Notes: a model not told the origin generated them from the sequence alone. Shown: positions 16,611-25,345, counted from the first letter of the stretch. The stretch is 64,000 bases of DNA from Candidatus Rokuibacteriota bacterium (GCA_003220225.1 QHRU01000055.1:26347-90346), one strand, 5' to 3'. Translations and numbers: made by a program.

Positions 16611-17183
16611 CTAGCCCTGCTTGACGAGGAAGTGCGCGCGCCGATTCTTCGCCCAGCACGCCTCATTGTGGTCCGTGCACTGCGGGCGCTCCTCTCCGTA
16701 ACTGATGATCGTGATACGCCGAGCGGCGACACCCTGGGCCACGAGGTAGTTCATCGCCGCCTTCGCGCGACGCTCACCCAGTGCCAGGTTGTATTCATTG
16801 GTTCCCCGCTCGTCACAGTGCCCCTCGATCAAGAGAAGGTCCTTCTCGTTGGCCTTGAGCCAACGTGCATTCTGATCGAGGAGGTCCGCGTCTGTCGGAC
16901 GGATCGTGTACTTGTCGAAGTCGAAGTGGATGTCCGCGAGGTCGCGCACGGCGACAAAATCACTCGGAGCCGGCCGGCCCCCCGTCGACGTCGAAGACCC
17001 CGGCTGACCGGTCGAACCCGGAGCCCCCGGGTTGGCGGTCGCCTGTCTCGAAGCCGTATTGCTCATCGGGGAAACTCCCGTCGGTGGCGGAGCGGACGTG
17101 AGCATAGTCGCCGGTTGCTTGGCACAGCCGGACACGAGCACTGCTGCGATGAGCACCAGGGTTGTGAGCCCGTATCGAGTCAT
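16611..17183 (-). CDS. pal: Pal-like OmpA-family peptidoglycan-associated lipoprotein
   Basis: 190 residues. The N-terminus is a lipoprotein signal with lipobox LVSGC (acylated Cys20), then a long Pro/Ser/Gly/Thr-rich linker (about 25-75). The OmpA/Pal C-terminal domain contains IHFDFDKYTIRP, EGHCDERGTNEYNLALGERR and the terminal SYGEERPQC. The DERGT/NxxLGxRRA pattern is the Pal peptidoglycan-binding motif. It tethers the outer membrane to the cell wall. Its start overlaps the marR stop (ATGA). Unusually, no tolB or tolQRA genes accompany it here, so it may be an extra, regulated copy. Confidence 0.92.
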   Translation of the reverse strand: MTRYGLTTLVLIAAVLVSGCAKQPATMLTSAPPPTGVSPMSNTASRQATANPGAPGSTGQPGSSTSTGGRPAPSDFVAVRDLADIHFDFDKYTIRPTDADLLDQNARWLKANEKDLLLIEGHCDERGTNEYNLALGERRAKAAMNYLVAQGVAARRITIISYGEERPQCTDHNEACWAKNRRAHFLVKQG

Positions 17184-17659
17184 CGCCTAGCCTTTCTCGT
17201 CCCGTTCCGGGACAGGATCCTACGTCGGGTTGATTGGATGACGAGTCGGTTCAGGGACGCCACGAGCGACGGACCTTCGATGGTCAGTTCGGCGACCGAA
17301 TAACTGGCGAGTCGTTTGAGAACCTTCTCCCCCGCCGGACGCAGGCACACGAGCACCTCACGTCGATCACGACCATGTCGGCGCCGCTCGACCATGCCTT
17401 GCCTCACCAGCCGATCCACCAGTTGAACGGCGGCGTGGTGGCGGATCTGCAGACGGTCCGCGAGCACGCTCATCGTCGCCGCCTCGTGCCCCTCGAGGCC
17501 CTTGATCTGCAGCAGAACGAGGTATTGCTGGGGCTCCACACCGGCGTCTCGGGCGGCGACTTCCCGGACCCGCAGGAATCGTCGAATCTGATAGCGCAGA
17601 TCGGCGAGCGTTCGGTAATCGAGGCGGCGGGCGGCGGCGCGCGGAGTGAGGAGCGCCAT
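17180..17659 (-). CDS. MarR-family transcriptional regulator
   Basis: 159 residues from the ATG at 17659. A GTG at 17680 is possible, but it lies inside the operator, so I prefer the ATG. It is a winged-helix repressor with helix-turn-helix MSVLADRLQIRHHAAVQLVDRL followed by the wing VERRRHGRDRREVLV. The DRR wing motif is typical of MarR proteins. A perfect inverted repeat overlaps its -10 box, which points to autorepression, and the pal lipoprotein gene is coupled to it by a 4-bp overlap. The effector ligand is unknown. Confidence 0.9.
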   Translation of the reverse strand: MALLTPRAAARRLDYRTLADLRYQIRRFLRVREVAARDAGVEPQQYLVLLQIKGLEGHEAATMSVLADRLQIRHHAAVQLVDRLVRQGMVERRRHGRDRREVLVCLRPAGEKVLKRLASYSVAELTIEGPSLVASLNRLVIQSTRRRILSRNGTRKARR

Positions 17660-17674
17660 CACCCCGGGAGTATA

Positions 17675-17712
17675 TATCACTTTGTGATAGAGTTCTATTC
17701 CTCGTCCGTCAA
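17675..17712 (-). promoter_or_regulatory. MarR-pal promoter with operator overlapping the -10 box
   Basis: On the minus strand TTGACG (-35, 17707-17712) and TATCAC (-10, 17684-17689) are 17 bp apart. The -10 is also the left arm of a perfect inverted repeat TATCAC-AAA-GTGATA (17675-17689), a size and symmetry typical of MarR sites. Binding there would block RNA polymerase. The repeat begins about 16 bp upstream of the marR ATG. Confidence 0.65.
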
Positions 17713-17743
17713 GGCACGGAGTAATGCAAGGTCTCGCGTGCCG

Positions 17744-18724
17744 TCAGTGCCCCAGGCGGCGAGGGATCATGGGCTCGACGCCGATCCCGAACCAACGATG
17801 CGCGTATCGCTGGAGGGCACCGCTGAGGCCGAACGGCATGAAGATGATCGTGACGACCATGATCAGCCCGTAGACGAGCGCCTGCCAGACGTCCAGCCCC
17901 GCCAGCAGCTCGGGCAGGACGATCAGGAAGCACGCGCCGAGCACCGACCCGAGCAGCGAGGCGAGCCCCCCCAGGATGATGATGGTGATGAACTGGATGG
18001 AGAGGAAGAAGCTGAACTCCTGCGGATCGAGGAAGCCGACGATGAACGCGCTCAGCGCGCCGGCGAGGCCGGTGTAGAGCGCGCTGATGGCGAAGGCGAT
18101 CGTCTTGTACCGGGCGATGTTCACACCCATGGCGGCGGCCGCGCGCTCGTTGTCGCGGATCGCGAGGAACGCCCGCCCCGCCCGTCCCTTCACGAGATTC
18201 CGGGCGAACAGCAGCATGGCGACCGTGACCACGAAGAGCAGGTAGTACTTCCGGTAATCGGTATGGAAGGTCAGCCCCAGGAACGAGGCCGGTTGCACCT
18301 TCATCCCTTCCGAGCCGTGCGTGATCACCGAGAGCTGCAGGAGCATCTCCTGCACGATGAGGGTGAAGCCGAGCGTCGCCATGGCGAGGTAGAGGCCGCT
18401 CAGTCGCAAGCACGGCAGCCCCAGGAGGTAGCCGACGGCGGCGCTGACGAGCGCCGCCCCGACCAGGCAGAGCACGGACGGCCAGTGCCACCGTTCGGCG
18501 AGGACGGCCGCCGTGTACGCACCGATGGCGAAGAACGCCGCATGGCCGAGGGAGACCTGGCCGGTGTAGCCGGTCAACAGATTGAGCCCGAGCGCCACCA
18601 GCACGTAGACGAAGAGACGCGACATGACGTAGATGACGTAGTTGTCCGCCACGTTCGGCAGCACCAACAAGATTGCCGCCACCGCGACCAGCGCCGCCCC
18701 GCCGAGCCGCGAGCGCCGGGGCAT
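17744..18724 (-). CDS. livM: Branched-chain-type ABC importer permease LivM (second system)
   Basis: 326 residues with multiple membrane helices and the LivM signature LTGYTGQVSLGHAAFFAIGAY. The ATG at 18724 (MPRRSRLGGAALVAVAAILL) is chosen; the frame extends upstream only through livH. The cytoplasmic loop RAFLAIRDNERAAAAMGVNI is the EAA-like ATPase contact. It lies 4 bp after livH and is the last gene of the second Liv cluster. Confidence 0.92.
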   Translation of the reverse strand: MPRRSRLGGAALVAVAAILLVLPNVADNYVIYVMSRLFVYVLVALGLNLLTGYTGQVSLGHAAFFAIGAYTAAVLAERWHWPSVLCLVGAALVSAAVGYLLGLPCLRLSGLYLAMATLGFTLIVQEMLLQLSVITHGSEGMKVQPASFLGLTFHTDYRKYYLLFVVTVAMLLFARNLVKGRAGRAFLAIRDNERAAAAMGVNIARYKTIAFAISALYTGLAGALSAFIVGFLDPQEFSFFLSIQFITIIILGGLASLLGSVLGACFLIVLPELLAGLDVWQALVYGLIMVVTIIFMPFGLSGALQRYAHRWFGIGVEPMIPRRLGH

Positions 18725-18728
18725 GCGG

Positions 18729-19604
18729 TCACACCTTCCGGACCGGCGCGGCGCCGAACAGCCCGCTCGGTCGCACGACGAGCACGAGGATGAGCAGGAT
18801 GTAGGTGGAGACTTGCTTGATGCCGGCGTTGAAGAAGTACCCGGAGAGGTTCTCGAGGATCCCCAGCAGCATCCCACCGACGATCGCCCCCGGGATGCTG
18901 CCGAACCCGCCCAGGATCGCGCCGGCGAAGGCCTTCACGCCGATGAAGCCGAGGTTGGGGTCGAGATAGATGATGGGCGCGATCAGCACGCCGGCCACGC
19001 CGCCGATGCCGGCGCTGATCGCCCACGTCAGCGAGAAGATCCGCGGCACGCTGACGCCCATGAGGCGGGCCGCCGTCTGGCTCTGGGCGGTGGCCCGCAT
19101 GGCCGTCCCCGTCTTCGTCAGCTTGAAGAAGAGGTAGAGGGCCGCCATGATCACGAGCGAAAACCCGATCACCCCGGCGTCCATGGCGGTGAAGCTCACG
19201 ATGCCGAGCCGAATGGGGTCCTTCGAGAAGATGGTCGGCAGCGGCAGCACGTCGTACCCGTAGAGGATGCCGGCGGAGGAGCGCAGCACGATCGAGGCGC
19301 CGATGGTGGCGATGACGATGCTGAAGATCGGGGCGTTCATGATGGGCCGCACGACCACCCGCTCGAGCAGCACGCCCATGAAGCCCGACACGACGATGGT
19401 CAAGACCAGAACCAGCCAGTAGGGGATCCCGAACCGGATCAACAGCGTGTAGCTGATGAACCCGCTGACCATCACGAACTCGCCCTGCGCGAAGTTCACC
19501 ACGTCGGTCGCCTTGAAGATCAGGACGAAGCCGAGCGCGATGAGCGCATACACGCAGCCGGTGGCGAGCCCGCTGACGACCTGGCTGGTCAGGATCTCGA
19601 CCAT
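18729..19604 (-). CDS. livH: Branched-chain-type ABC importer permease LivH (second system)
   Basis: 291 residues, MVEILTSQVVSGLATGCVYA, with the LivH motif KATDVVNFAQGEFVMVSGF. It has about eight membrane helices. It is encoded 22 bp after the SBP gene and 4 bp before livM, and forms the membrane channel with LivM. The gene order in this cluster (livG-livF-SBP-livH-livM) differs from the first system, indicating an independent origin rather than a recent duplication. Confidence 0.92.
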   Translation of the reverse strand: MVEILTSQVVSGLATGCVYALIALGFVLIFKATDVVNFAQGEFVMVSGFISYTLLIRFGIPYWLVLVLTIVVSGFMGVLLERVVVRPIMNAPIFSIVIATIGASIVLRSSAGILYGYDVLPLPTIFSKDPIRLGIVSFTAMDAGVIGFSLVIMAALYLFFKLTKTGTAMRATAQSQTAARLMGVSVPRIFSLTWAISAGIGGVAGVLIAPIIYLDPNLGFIGVKAFAGAILGGFGSIPGAIVGGMLLGILENLSGYFFNAGIKQVSTYILLILVLVVRPSGLFGAAPVRKV

Positions 19605-19626
19605 GCGTCGTGCGGCCCCGAGGCTC

Positions 19627-20823
19627 CTAGCGCCGGCCGACTTCCTTGAGCTCCGTCCACTCGCTCGCCTTCGTCCACTTACCGTCCTTCACGACGACGA
19701 GCCGGCCCGCGTTGCTCATGCCGCGGCGATTGTCGCCGCCGTACGTGTACTTCAGGCCCCAGCCCGGATCCCAGTCCTTGATCGACTCGATCGCCCTGAG
19801 CACCGAGTCGCGGGTGAGGCTTCGCCCGGTGCGCTGCAGGGCCTCGGCGAACAGCGCCGCCTTCTGATAGCCGTACAGGTTCGTGGTGTCGATCGGAAGC
19901 GAGGGAGCGTACTTGGCCATGTCCGCCCGGTACTGATCGAGGAAGGGGCCGGGATCCGTCGGCAGCGGATAGACCTCGACGCCCATGAGCCCTTCCACGT
20001 GCTTGCCTCCCAGCTCGATCGTCTTGGCCAGCACGATGGGCGAGGGACCGATGAACAGCGGCTTGTAGCCGATAGCCGCGCACTGCTCGGCGAGCCGAGG
20101 CGGCTCACGGTACACCGCCTGGAGAATGACCGCGTCGGCGCCCGACTCCTTCAGCTTCGCGGCCTGCGAGCTGAAGTCGATGTCGGCGCGCTTGTAGTCC
20201 ACCTCGGCCACGTAGGCGAGGTCGTACTGATGCTTGAGCCGCGACTTTCCCGCCAGGTGGCCGTCGAGCCCGTACTCGTCATCCTGATAGAAGCTGGCGA
20301 TCTTGCGGATCTTCCGCTCCTTCACCAGGTAGTCGATGATCAGGCCCGTCTGGTCGGCGTAGGTCGCGAGGTCGCCGACGTGCCACTTGCCCGAGGTGGT
20401 CCAGATGCTGGCCAACGTCGCCGGGAAGATGTTCGGGACGCGCTTTTCCTCCACGTAGTCCTTGATGGCCTTGGTCGTCGGCGTCCCCAGGTGGCCCATC
20501 ATGACGAAGACGTGGTCACGCTCGACGAGACGCTTGGCGTTCGTCACCGCCTTGGGAGGCTGGTAGACGTGGTCGTAGGCGATCAGCCGGATCTTCCGCC
20601 CGTGGATCCCGCCGGCTTCGTTGACGCGGTTGAACAGGGCCTCCATGCCGGCCTTGATGTTCACTCCCCAGTTCGCGACGGCACCGGTGAGGTCCAGCCC
20701 GGCGCCGACGACGACTTCCTTGTCGGTGACGCCTTCCTCCGCGCGGACGGGTCCGCTTGCGAAGAGGACGAGGAGACCGACGAGCACGCTGATGAGTACG
20801 GCACCGCCGCGAAGCCCTTTCAT
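19627..20823 (-). CDS. livK: Branched-chain-type ABC substrate-binding protein (second system)
   Basis: 398 residues with a Sec signal peptide (MKGLRGGAVLISVLVGLLVL...PVRAEEG). The mature part opens with VTDKEVVVGAGLDLTGAVAN and has the periplasmic-binding-protein type I pattern (VMMGHLGTPTTKAI, IASFYQDDEYGLDG). Proteins of this subgroup bind branched-chain or aromatic amino acids, amides or related acids. The good Shine-Dalgarno (GGAGAGGTG) lies just before the ATG. A Tat-exported amidase is divergent to this cluster, so an amide ligand is conceivable. Confidence 0.9.
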   Translation of the reverse strand: MKGLRGGAVLISVLVGLLVLFASGPVRAEEGVTDKEVVVGAGLDLTGAVANWGVNIKAGMEALFNRVNEAGGIHGRKIRLIAYDHVYQPPKAVTNAKRLVERDHVFVMMGHLGTPTTKAIKDYVEEKRVPNIFPATLASIWTTSGKWHVGDLATYADQTGLIIDYLVKERKIRKIASFYQDDEYGLDGHLAGKSRLKHQYDLAYVAEVDYKRADIDFSSQAAKLKESGADAVILQAVYREPPRLAEQCAAIGYKPLFIGPSPIVLAKTIELGGKHVEGLMGVEVYPLPTDPGPFLDQYRADMAKYAPSLPIDTTNLYGYQKAALFAEALQRTGRSLTRDSVLRAIESIKDWDPGWGLKYTYGGDNRRGMSNAGRLVVVKDGKWTKASEWTELKEVGRR

Positions 20824-20845
20824 GGCACCTCTCCTTTCGTGTCGG

Positions 20846-21574
20846 TCATCGATGCCCGAGATACGACCGGCGCACGCGGTCGTCGCGCAGGAGCTGCTGA
20901 CTGTCCCCAGCGAGGGAGATCGTGCCCGTCTCGAGGACGTAGCCGTAGTCCGCGATGGACAGGGCCTTGTTGGCGTTCTGCTCGACGAGCAGGACCGTCG
21001 TGCCGCCGGCGTGGATGTCGCGGATGATGCCGAAGATCTCCTCGACGAGCATGGGGGCGAGGCCCAGCGACGGCTCGTCGAGCAGCATCAGGATCGGCTC
21101 GGCCATGAGCGCGCGGCCGATCGCCAGCATCTGCTGCTCGCCGCCGCTGAGCGTCCCCGCCAGCTGCGATCGCCGCTCGGCCAGGATGGGGAAGCACGCG
21201 TGCACGCGCTCGAGCGCCCGCTGGATCGCGCGCTTGTCGGTCCGCGCGTACGCCCCCATCTTGAGGTTCTCGAGGACGGTCAGCTCCGGGAAGAGCTCGC
21301 GGCCCTCGGGAACGTGCGAGATCCCGAGGCGCACGATTTTCTCGGAGGGCAGGCCCTCGATCCTGCGCCCCCGGAAGCTGACCGTTCCGCGCGCGGGTCG
21401 GGCGAGCCCGGAGATGCTCTTGAGGGTCGTGGACTTGCCCGCTCCGTTGGCGCCGAGCAGGGTGACGATGGAGCCTTCGAGCACCTTGAACGAGATGCCC
21501 TTGAGCGCCTGGATACTGCCGTAGAACGTCTCGATTCCGTCGAGGGTCAGGAGCGGCTCAACCGCCGGCGACAT
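20846..21574 (-). CDS. livF: Branched-chain-type ABC importer ATPase LivF (second system)
   Basis: 242 residues with Walker A GANGAGKST, signature LSGGEQQMLAIGRAL, Walker B LMLLDEPSLGLAP and the VLLVEQNANKAL switch. It overlaps livG by 17 bp, indicating coupled translation. It powers LivHM of this cluster together with LivG. Confidence 0.92.
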   Translation of the reverse strand: MSPAVEPLLTLDGIETFYGSIQALKGISFKVLEGSIVTLLGANGAGKSTTLKSISGLARPARGTVSFRGRRIEGLPSEKIVRLGISHVPEGRELFPELTVLENLKMGAYARTDKRAIQRALERVHACFPILAERRSQLAGTLSGGEQQMLAIGRALMAEPILMLLDEPSLGLAPMLVEEIFGIIRDIHAGGTTVLLVEQNANKALSIADYGYVLETGTISLAGDSQQLLRDDRVRRSYLGHR

Positions 21575-22331
21575 TGACCGTCTCCCCGAGATAGGCCTTG
21601 ATCACCTCTGGATCGTGCTGCACGTCGCGCGGAGTGCCCTCGGCGATCTTGCGACCGAAGTTCAGCACGGTGATGGTGTCGGTGAGGTTCATCACGAACC
21701 CCATATCGTGCTCGACGAGCAGAATGGTCAGCGTGAAGCGCTCGCGTACGCGAAGCAGCACGTCGGAGAGGGTCTGCGTCTCCGACGTGTTGAGTCCCGA
21801 CGCCGGCTCGTCGAGAAGAAGCAGCCGCGGCTCCAGGGCCAGCGCGCGCGCCAGCTCCAGGCGCTTCTGCGAGCCGAGCGGGAGACCTCCCGCCGGCTGC
21901 CGTTGAGCCTCCGTGAGCCCGAGGAACGCCAGCAGCGCTTCGGCCTTCTCGCGGACGGCACGCTCCTGCGCGCGGACGAAGGGCAGGTCGAGGCCTTCGG
22001 CCACGAGACCCGTCCGCATGTGGCTGTGCTTCGCCACCAGGACGTTGTCGAGGACGCTCAGACTCGGAAACAGCTGCACGCTCTGAAACGTGCGCGCGAT
22101 CCCGAGTCGCGCGATCTGATCGGGGCGCAGGCCCGTGATGTCGTGATCGAGGAAGCGGATGCTGCCGCTCGCGGGCCGGTAGAAGCCGGTCACGCAGTTG
22201 AAGATCGTGGTCTTGCCGGCGCCGTTGGGTCCGATCAGCCCGTGGATGCGGCCCGTCTCGACCGTGAAGCTGACGCCGTCCACGGCGCGCAACCCGCCGA
22301 AGTTCAGCGACAGGTCGTTGACAGACAACAT
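21558..22331 (-). CDS. livG: Branched-chain-type ABC importer ATPase LivG (second system)
   Basis: 257 residues from ATG 22331 (MLSVNDLSLNFGGLRAVDGV). The frame opens 26 codons earlier, but that stretch shows no homology. Walker A GPNGAGKTT, signature LPLGSQKRLELARAL (LSxGxQ degenerate, as common in LivG), Walker B LLLLDEPASGLN and LLVEHDMGFVM switch are present. It is the first gene of the second Liv operon. The usual central Ser-Gly-Gly of the signature is replaced by Leu-Gly-Ser, still within LivG variation. Confidence 0.9.
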   Translation of the reverse strand: MLSVNDLSLNFGGLRAVDGVSFTVETGRIHGLIGPNGAGKTTIFNCVTGFYRPASGSIRFLDHDITGLRPDQIARLGIARTFQSVQLFPSLSVLDNVLVAKHSHMRTGLVAEGLDLPFVRAQERAVREKAEALLAFLGLTEAQRQPAGGLPLGSQKRLELARALALEPRLLLLDEPASGLNTSETQTLSDVLLRVRERFTLTILLVEHDMGFVMNLTDTITVLNFGRKIAEGTPRDVQHDPEVIKAYLGETVNVAGG

Positions 22332-22431
22332 AGGGCCCTTCTTTATCTCGGCGCGCGACGCCGAGCGCTCGATCGGGCCGGCAAAGCTCTCACTCCGCGT
22401 GCCAGACACTGCTCGGCACGAGAGGGGCCCG

Positions 22432-22461
22432 ATGCTACAGCGCCGGCAGAGAAGCGGTCAA
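22432..22461 (-). promoter_or_regulatory. Candidate promoter of the second Liv operon
   Basis: Minus-strand TTGACC (-35, 22456-22461) and TAGCAT (-10, 22432-22437) are 18 bp apart, in the 190-bp divergent gap between livG and the amidase gene. The -10 is about 100 bp before the livG ATG, which leaves a long leader. I see no equally good promoter facing the amidase. Confidence 0.35.
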
Positions 22462-22521
22462 GGCGAAAGGCGGCGACCGATCTGCGAGTGTTAAGCTGCT
22501 GCGCGCACGAAGGAGGTCGCC

Positions 22522-24045
22522 ATGCCGAGCCCACGCGTGTCCCGCCGGAACTTCCTCACGGGTGCCACGGTCCTGGTCGCGACGTCGCTGATCGGCAAAG
22601 CGCTCGACCGATCCACGGCGGAGGCCAGCACCGACCTGCTCGAGCTTTCGGCGACGGAGGCGGTCGCGATGCTGCGTCGCGGGGATGTGAAGGCCGAGGA
22701 CTACGCGGCGGCCCTGCTGGCCCGGTGCGACGCGGGCAAGCAGCTCAATGCCTTCATCTCCATCGCTCCCGACCAGGTCAAGGAGGCCGCTCGGGCCGCC
22801 GACCGTCGCCGCGCCGCCGGCGCCTTCCTCGGTCCCTTGCACGGGCTGCCCATCCCGATCAAGGACAGCGTGAACACGCGAGATTACCCCACCACGTCGG
22901 GAACCGCGGCGCTCCGTAGCTTCCGTCCGAAGGACGACGCGCCGGTCGTGCGCGCCCTCCGCGATGCCGGCGGCATCGTGCTCGGCAAGACGAATCTGCA
23001 CGAGCTGTCGTTCGGCTGGACCAGCACGAATCTCAGCTTCGGCGCCGTGAAGAACCCGTACGACCCGACACGGATTCCCGGCGGCAGCAGCGGCGGAACG
23101 GCGGTGGCCGTCGCCACTCGCATGGCGCCGCTGGGCGTCGCCGAAGACACCGCGGGCTCGATCCGCGTTCCGGCCGCCATGTGCGCGATTGCGGGGTTCC
23201 GTCCGACGACGTTCCGCTATTCTCCGCGCGGGGTGATGCCGCTCACCTCCGTCTTCGACACGATCGGACCACACGCGCGCACGGTGGGCGACCTCGCGCT
23301 CTTCGACTCGGTGGTCACCAGTGACGGGAGCCCGCTGCGGCCGGTGGCCCTGCGCGGCGTGCGCCTCGGCGTCTCGCGTTTGCATTACTTCGCCGACCTC
23401 GATCCGGAGGTCGCGCGGGTGGCCGAGGAGGCGCTCAAGAAGCTCCGCGACGCCGGCGTGGTGTTGGTCGAGGCGGACGTTCCCGACGTCGCCAGGCTCG
23501 TCACCGCGGCAAACTCGCCGATCATCCTGCACGAGGCCCGTCCGATGATCCAGCGGTATCTGGAGGAGTTCGAGACGGGTGTGACCTGGGATCAGCTCTT
23601 CGCAAGCGTCGGTGAAAACGTCAAGCGCCCCTTCGCCGCTTCGGCGCTCCCCGGTGGACAGTTCCGGCCGCCGGACGAGGCGTACGTCCAGGCGCGCGAC
23701 GTCCATCGACCGGCTCTGCAGCAGGCGTTTCGCGACTACTTCTGCAAGACCGCTGTCGCCGCGATCGTGTATCCCACGACGCTGGTCCCGGCGACGCCGA
23801 TCGGCCAGGACCAGGAGGTCGAGATCGGCGGCAAGAAGATGCCGTTCCGCGTGGCGATGTCTCGAAACATCGCTCCGGGAAGCTGCGCAGGGATCCCGGG
23901 TGTCGTGCTGTGCGCGGGACTGACGAGCGGTGGTCTTCCAGTCGGCGTCGAGTTCGACGGGCCCGCCGGCTCCGACCGCGACCTGCTCGCGCTTGGACAA
24001 GCGCTGGAGGCCGTCCTCGGGAGGCCGCCCGCGCCGCGGATCTGA
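22522..24045 (+). CDS. Amidase-signature family amidase with Tat signal
   Basis: 507 residues. The N-terminus VSRRNFLTGATVLVATSLI is a twin-arginine signal, so the enzyme is exported folded. The catalytic Ser-cisSer-Lys triad of the amidase-signature family is in place: Lys114 (IPIKDSVNT), Ser189/190 (PGGSSGGTA) and nucleophile Ser213 (DTAGSIRVPA). An ideal Shine-Dalgarno (AAGGAGG) precedes the ATG. It hydrolyses an amide or aryl-acylamide in the periplasm. Divergent orientation to the second Liv operon suggests it may release a product that importer takes up (inference). Confidence 0.92.
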   Translation: MPSPRVSRRNFLTGATVLVATSLIGKALDRSTAEASTDLLELSATEAVAMLRRGDVKAEDYAAALLARCDAGKQLNAFISIAPDQVKEAARAADRRRAAGAFLGPLHGLPIPIKDSVNTRDYPTTSGTAALRSFRPKDDAPVVRALRDAGGIVLGKTNLHELSFGWTSTNLSFGAVKNPYDPTRIPGGSSGGTAVAVATRMAPLGVAEDTAGSIRVPAAMCAIAGFRPTTFRYSPRGVMPLTSVFDTIGPHARTVGDLALFDSVVTSDGSPLRPVALRGVRLGVSRLHYFADLDPEVARVAEEALKKLRDAGVVLVEADVPDVARLVTAANSPIILHEARPMIQRYLEEFETGVTWDQLFASVGENVKRPFAASALPGGQFRPPDEAYVQARDVHRPALQQAFRDYFCKTAVAAIVYPTTLVPATPIGQDQEVEIGGKKMPFRVAMSRNIAPGSCAGIPGVVLCAGLTSGGLPVGVEFDGPAGSDRDLLALGQALEAVLGRPPAPRI

Positions 24046-24070
24046 GGGCCGATCAGCGACAGGTCAGCCG

Positions 24071-24343
24071 CTACGCGGAACTTCGCTCGCACTCCCCTTC
24101 CCAGATTCGGTGGCAGCGGCCGTGAAATCTGAGGATCCGGCCGTCCGGGAAGCGATAGGCCACTTGCGCGCCCGGCTCGTCGCAGGCCGCGCACCTGACC
24201 ACGGCGATGCCGGTATCCGCCTTGATGTGCCCGGTGGGCGTAGTGGGTCGTCCTGGCTCCGTGGTGAGTGGTGGGATCGCGCGAGGCAGGGTGCCGGCAT
24301 CGAGCCGTTCGCGGATCCTCTGTGTGACGGTGTTCTTATCCAC
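24071..24343 (-). CDS. Small conserved Cys/His-containing protein
   Basis: 90 residues, soluble. The N-terminal half (MDKNTVTQRIRERLDAGTLP) is a helix followed by a Pro/Thr-rich linker. The C-terminal half holds CAACDEPGAQVAYRFPDG and a later FHGRCHRIWEGE. The CxxC plus Cys-His pair could make a small zinc site. The start overlaps the end of the response regulator by 8 bp, so the pair is coupled. Function unknown. I have an impression of similar small unnamed proteins in other genomes, but cannot check it here. Confidence 0.65.
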   Translation of the reverse strand: MDKNTVTQRIRERLDAGTLPRAIPPLTTEPGRPTTPTGHIKADTGIAVVRCAACDEPGAQVAYRFPDGRILRFHGRCHRIWEGECERSSA

Positions 24344-25142
24344 GTGTCGTCCCCTCCATGCCCTGTCCGTCGCGCCTGTTCATCTTGCGCACGACCTCGT
24401 TGATGCGACGGATGGCGGCGCGAACGCTCGCGGCGGCCTCACTATTCGTCCCGGCTATCGCCGGGCGATCGGCGCCGCTGAGGATCGACCCGAGCACCTT
24501 GTTGACGGTGTCGCCGAGATGATCGCTCAGCTCCTTCAACCGATTCAGCTCCATCGCCTGCACCGTGACCTCGGTGTGGTCGGCGAGCGCGTGGCGTTCG
24601 GCATCGAGCCGCGTGAGGATATCGTCGAGGGCGTCCACGTTGGACGAGATGGTGTCGCGCACGCCCGCGTGCCCTCCCGCACCGAGCGATGACAGCACGA
24701 CCTGGTGGTAGCGACGGGCGAACTCCAGCTCATCACGCAGCTGCGCGAGGGTCTCCCGGTACTCGGTCCCCACGACGCGATTCACGAGCGCGTCGATCTC
24801 CTTGGCGATCTGGTCGGGCGGCACGTGCTTGGCGTCGAGATACGCCGTGGCTCCGAGATCCATGCCCAGCTCTTGCGCCCGATTGCCGATGAAGATGCTG
24901 CTGTAGAAGATGAAGGGCAGGCGCGCCCAGCGCCCGTCGCAGCGGAGCGCGCGACACAACTGGAACCCATCCATCCTCGGCATCTTGACGTCCGACACGA
25001 CGGCCTCGACGGCCTGGCCCGCCAGGACCTCGAGGGCGGCCGCGCCATTGGGCGCCGTGACGACGTCGTGGCCGGCCTGGCCGAGCAGGGCGGTCAGCAG
25101 ACGTCTGCGGGGCGGAGAATCATCGACGACCAGAACGCGCAT
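24336..25142 (-). CDS. Response regulator with receiver domain and helical output region
   Basis: 268 residues. Residues 1-120 are a CheY-type receiver with acidic pocket Asp7/Asp8, phospho-acceptor Asp51 (VVSDVKMPRMDG), Ser81/82 and Lys105. Residues 120-268 are helical, with heptad-like regions (TLAQLRDELEFARRYHQ, LNRLKELSDHLGDTVNKVL), and no DNA-binding or enzymatic domain is recognised. This suggests a signalling or dimerisation output acting on a protein partner. No histidine kinase gene is nearby. The gene is divergent from the efflux operon and coupled to a small Cys/His protein. Confidence 0.85.
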   Translation of the reverse strand: MRVLVVDDSPPRRRLLTALLGQAGHDVVTAPNGAAALEVLAGQAVEAVVSDVKMPRMDGFQLCRALRCDGRWARLPFIFYSSIFIGNRAQELGMDLGATAYLDAKHVPPDQIAKEIDALVNRVVGTEYRETLAQLRDELEFARRYHQVVLSSLGAGGHAGVRDTISSNVDALDDILTRLDAERHALADHTEVTVQAMELNRLKELSDHLGDTVNKVLGSILSGADRPAIAGTNSEAAASVRAAIRRINEVVRKMNRRDGQGMEGTTRG

Positions 25143-25345
25143 TGATTTCGCCGACCTCCGGCCGCGTTGGGAGCACGTCCTGTGCCAGGCTGCTCGGGCA
25201 TATAACCCGACGATTTGTCACGTCTCTCGCGGAGGCTCGAGCCGCCATCTTGGCCACCTATATGCGGCCGGCCGCGTCCTTCTGGCACGGTCGTCTTGTA
25301 GCGTGTGGCAAACTTATTGAGTTGTCCGTGCCCCCACAGCGCGCC

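Noticed and set aside
17691..17743. GGCACG...CGTGCC pair after livM as a terminator
   Set aside because: The stem is only 6 bp with an 18-nt loop and no T-run, and it overlaps the proposed marR promoter.
17234..19649. Two long plus-strand frames across the second livM/livH and marR region
   Set aside because: They are antisense to well-supported permeases. The predicted products are Asp/Glu/His/Arg-rich and lack hydrophobic cores.
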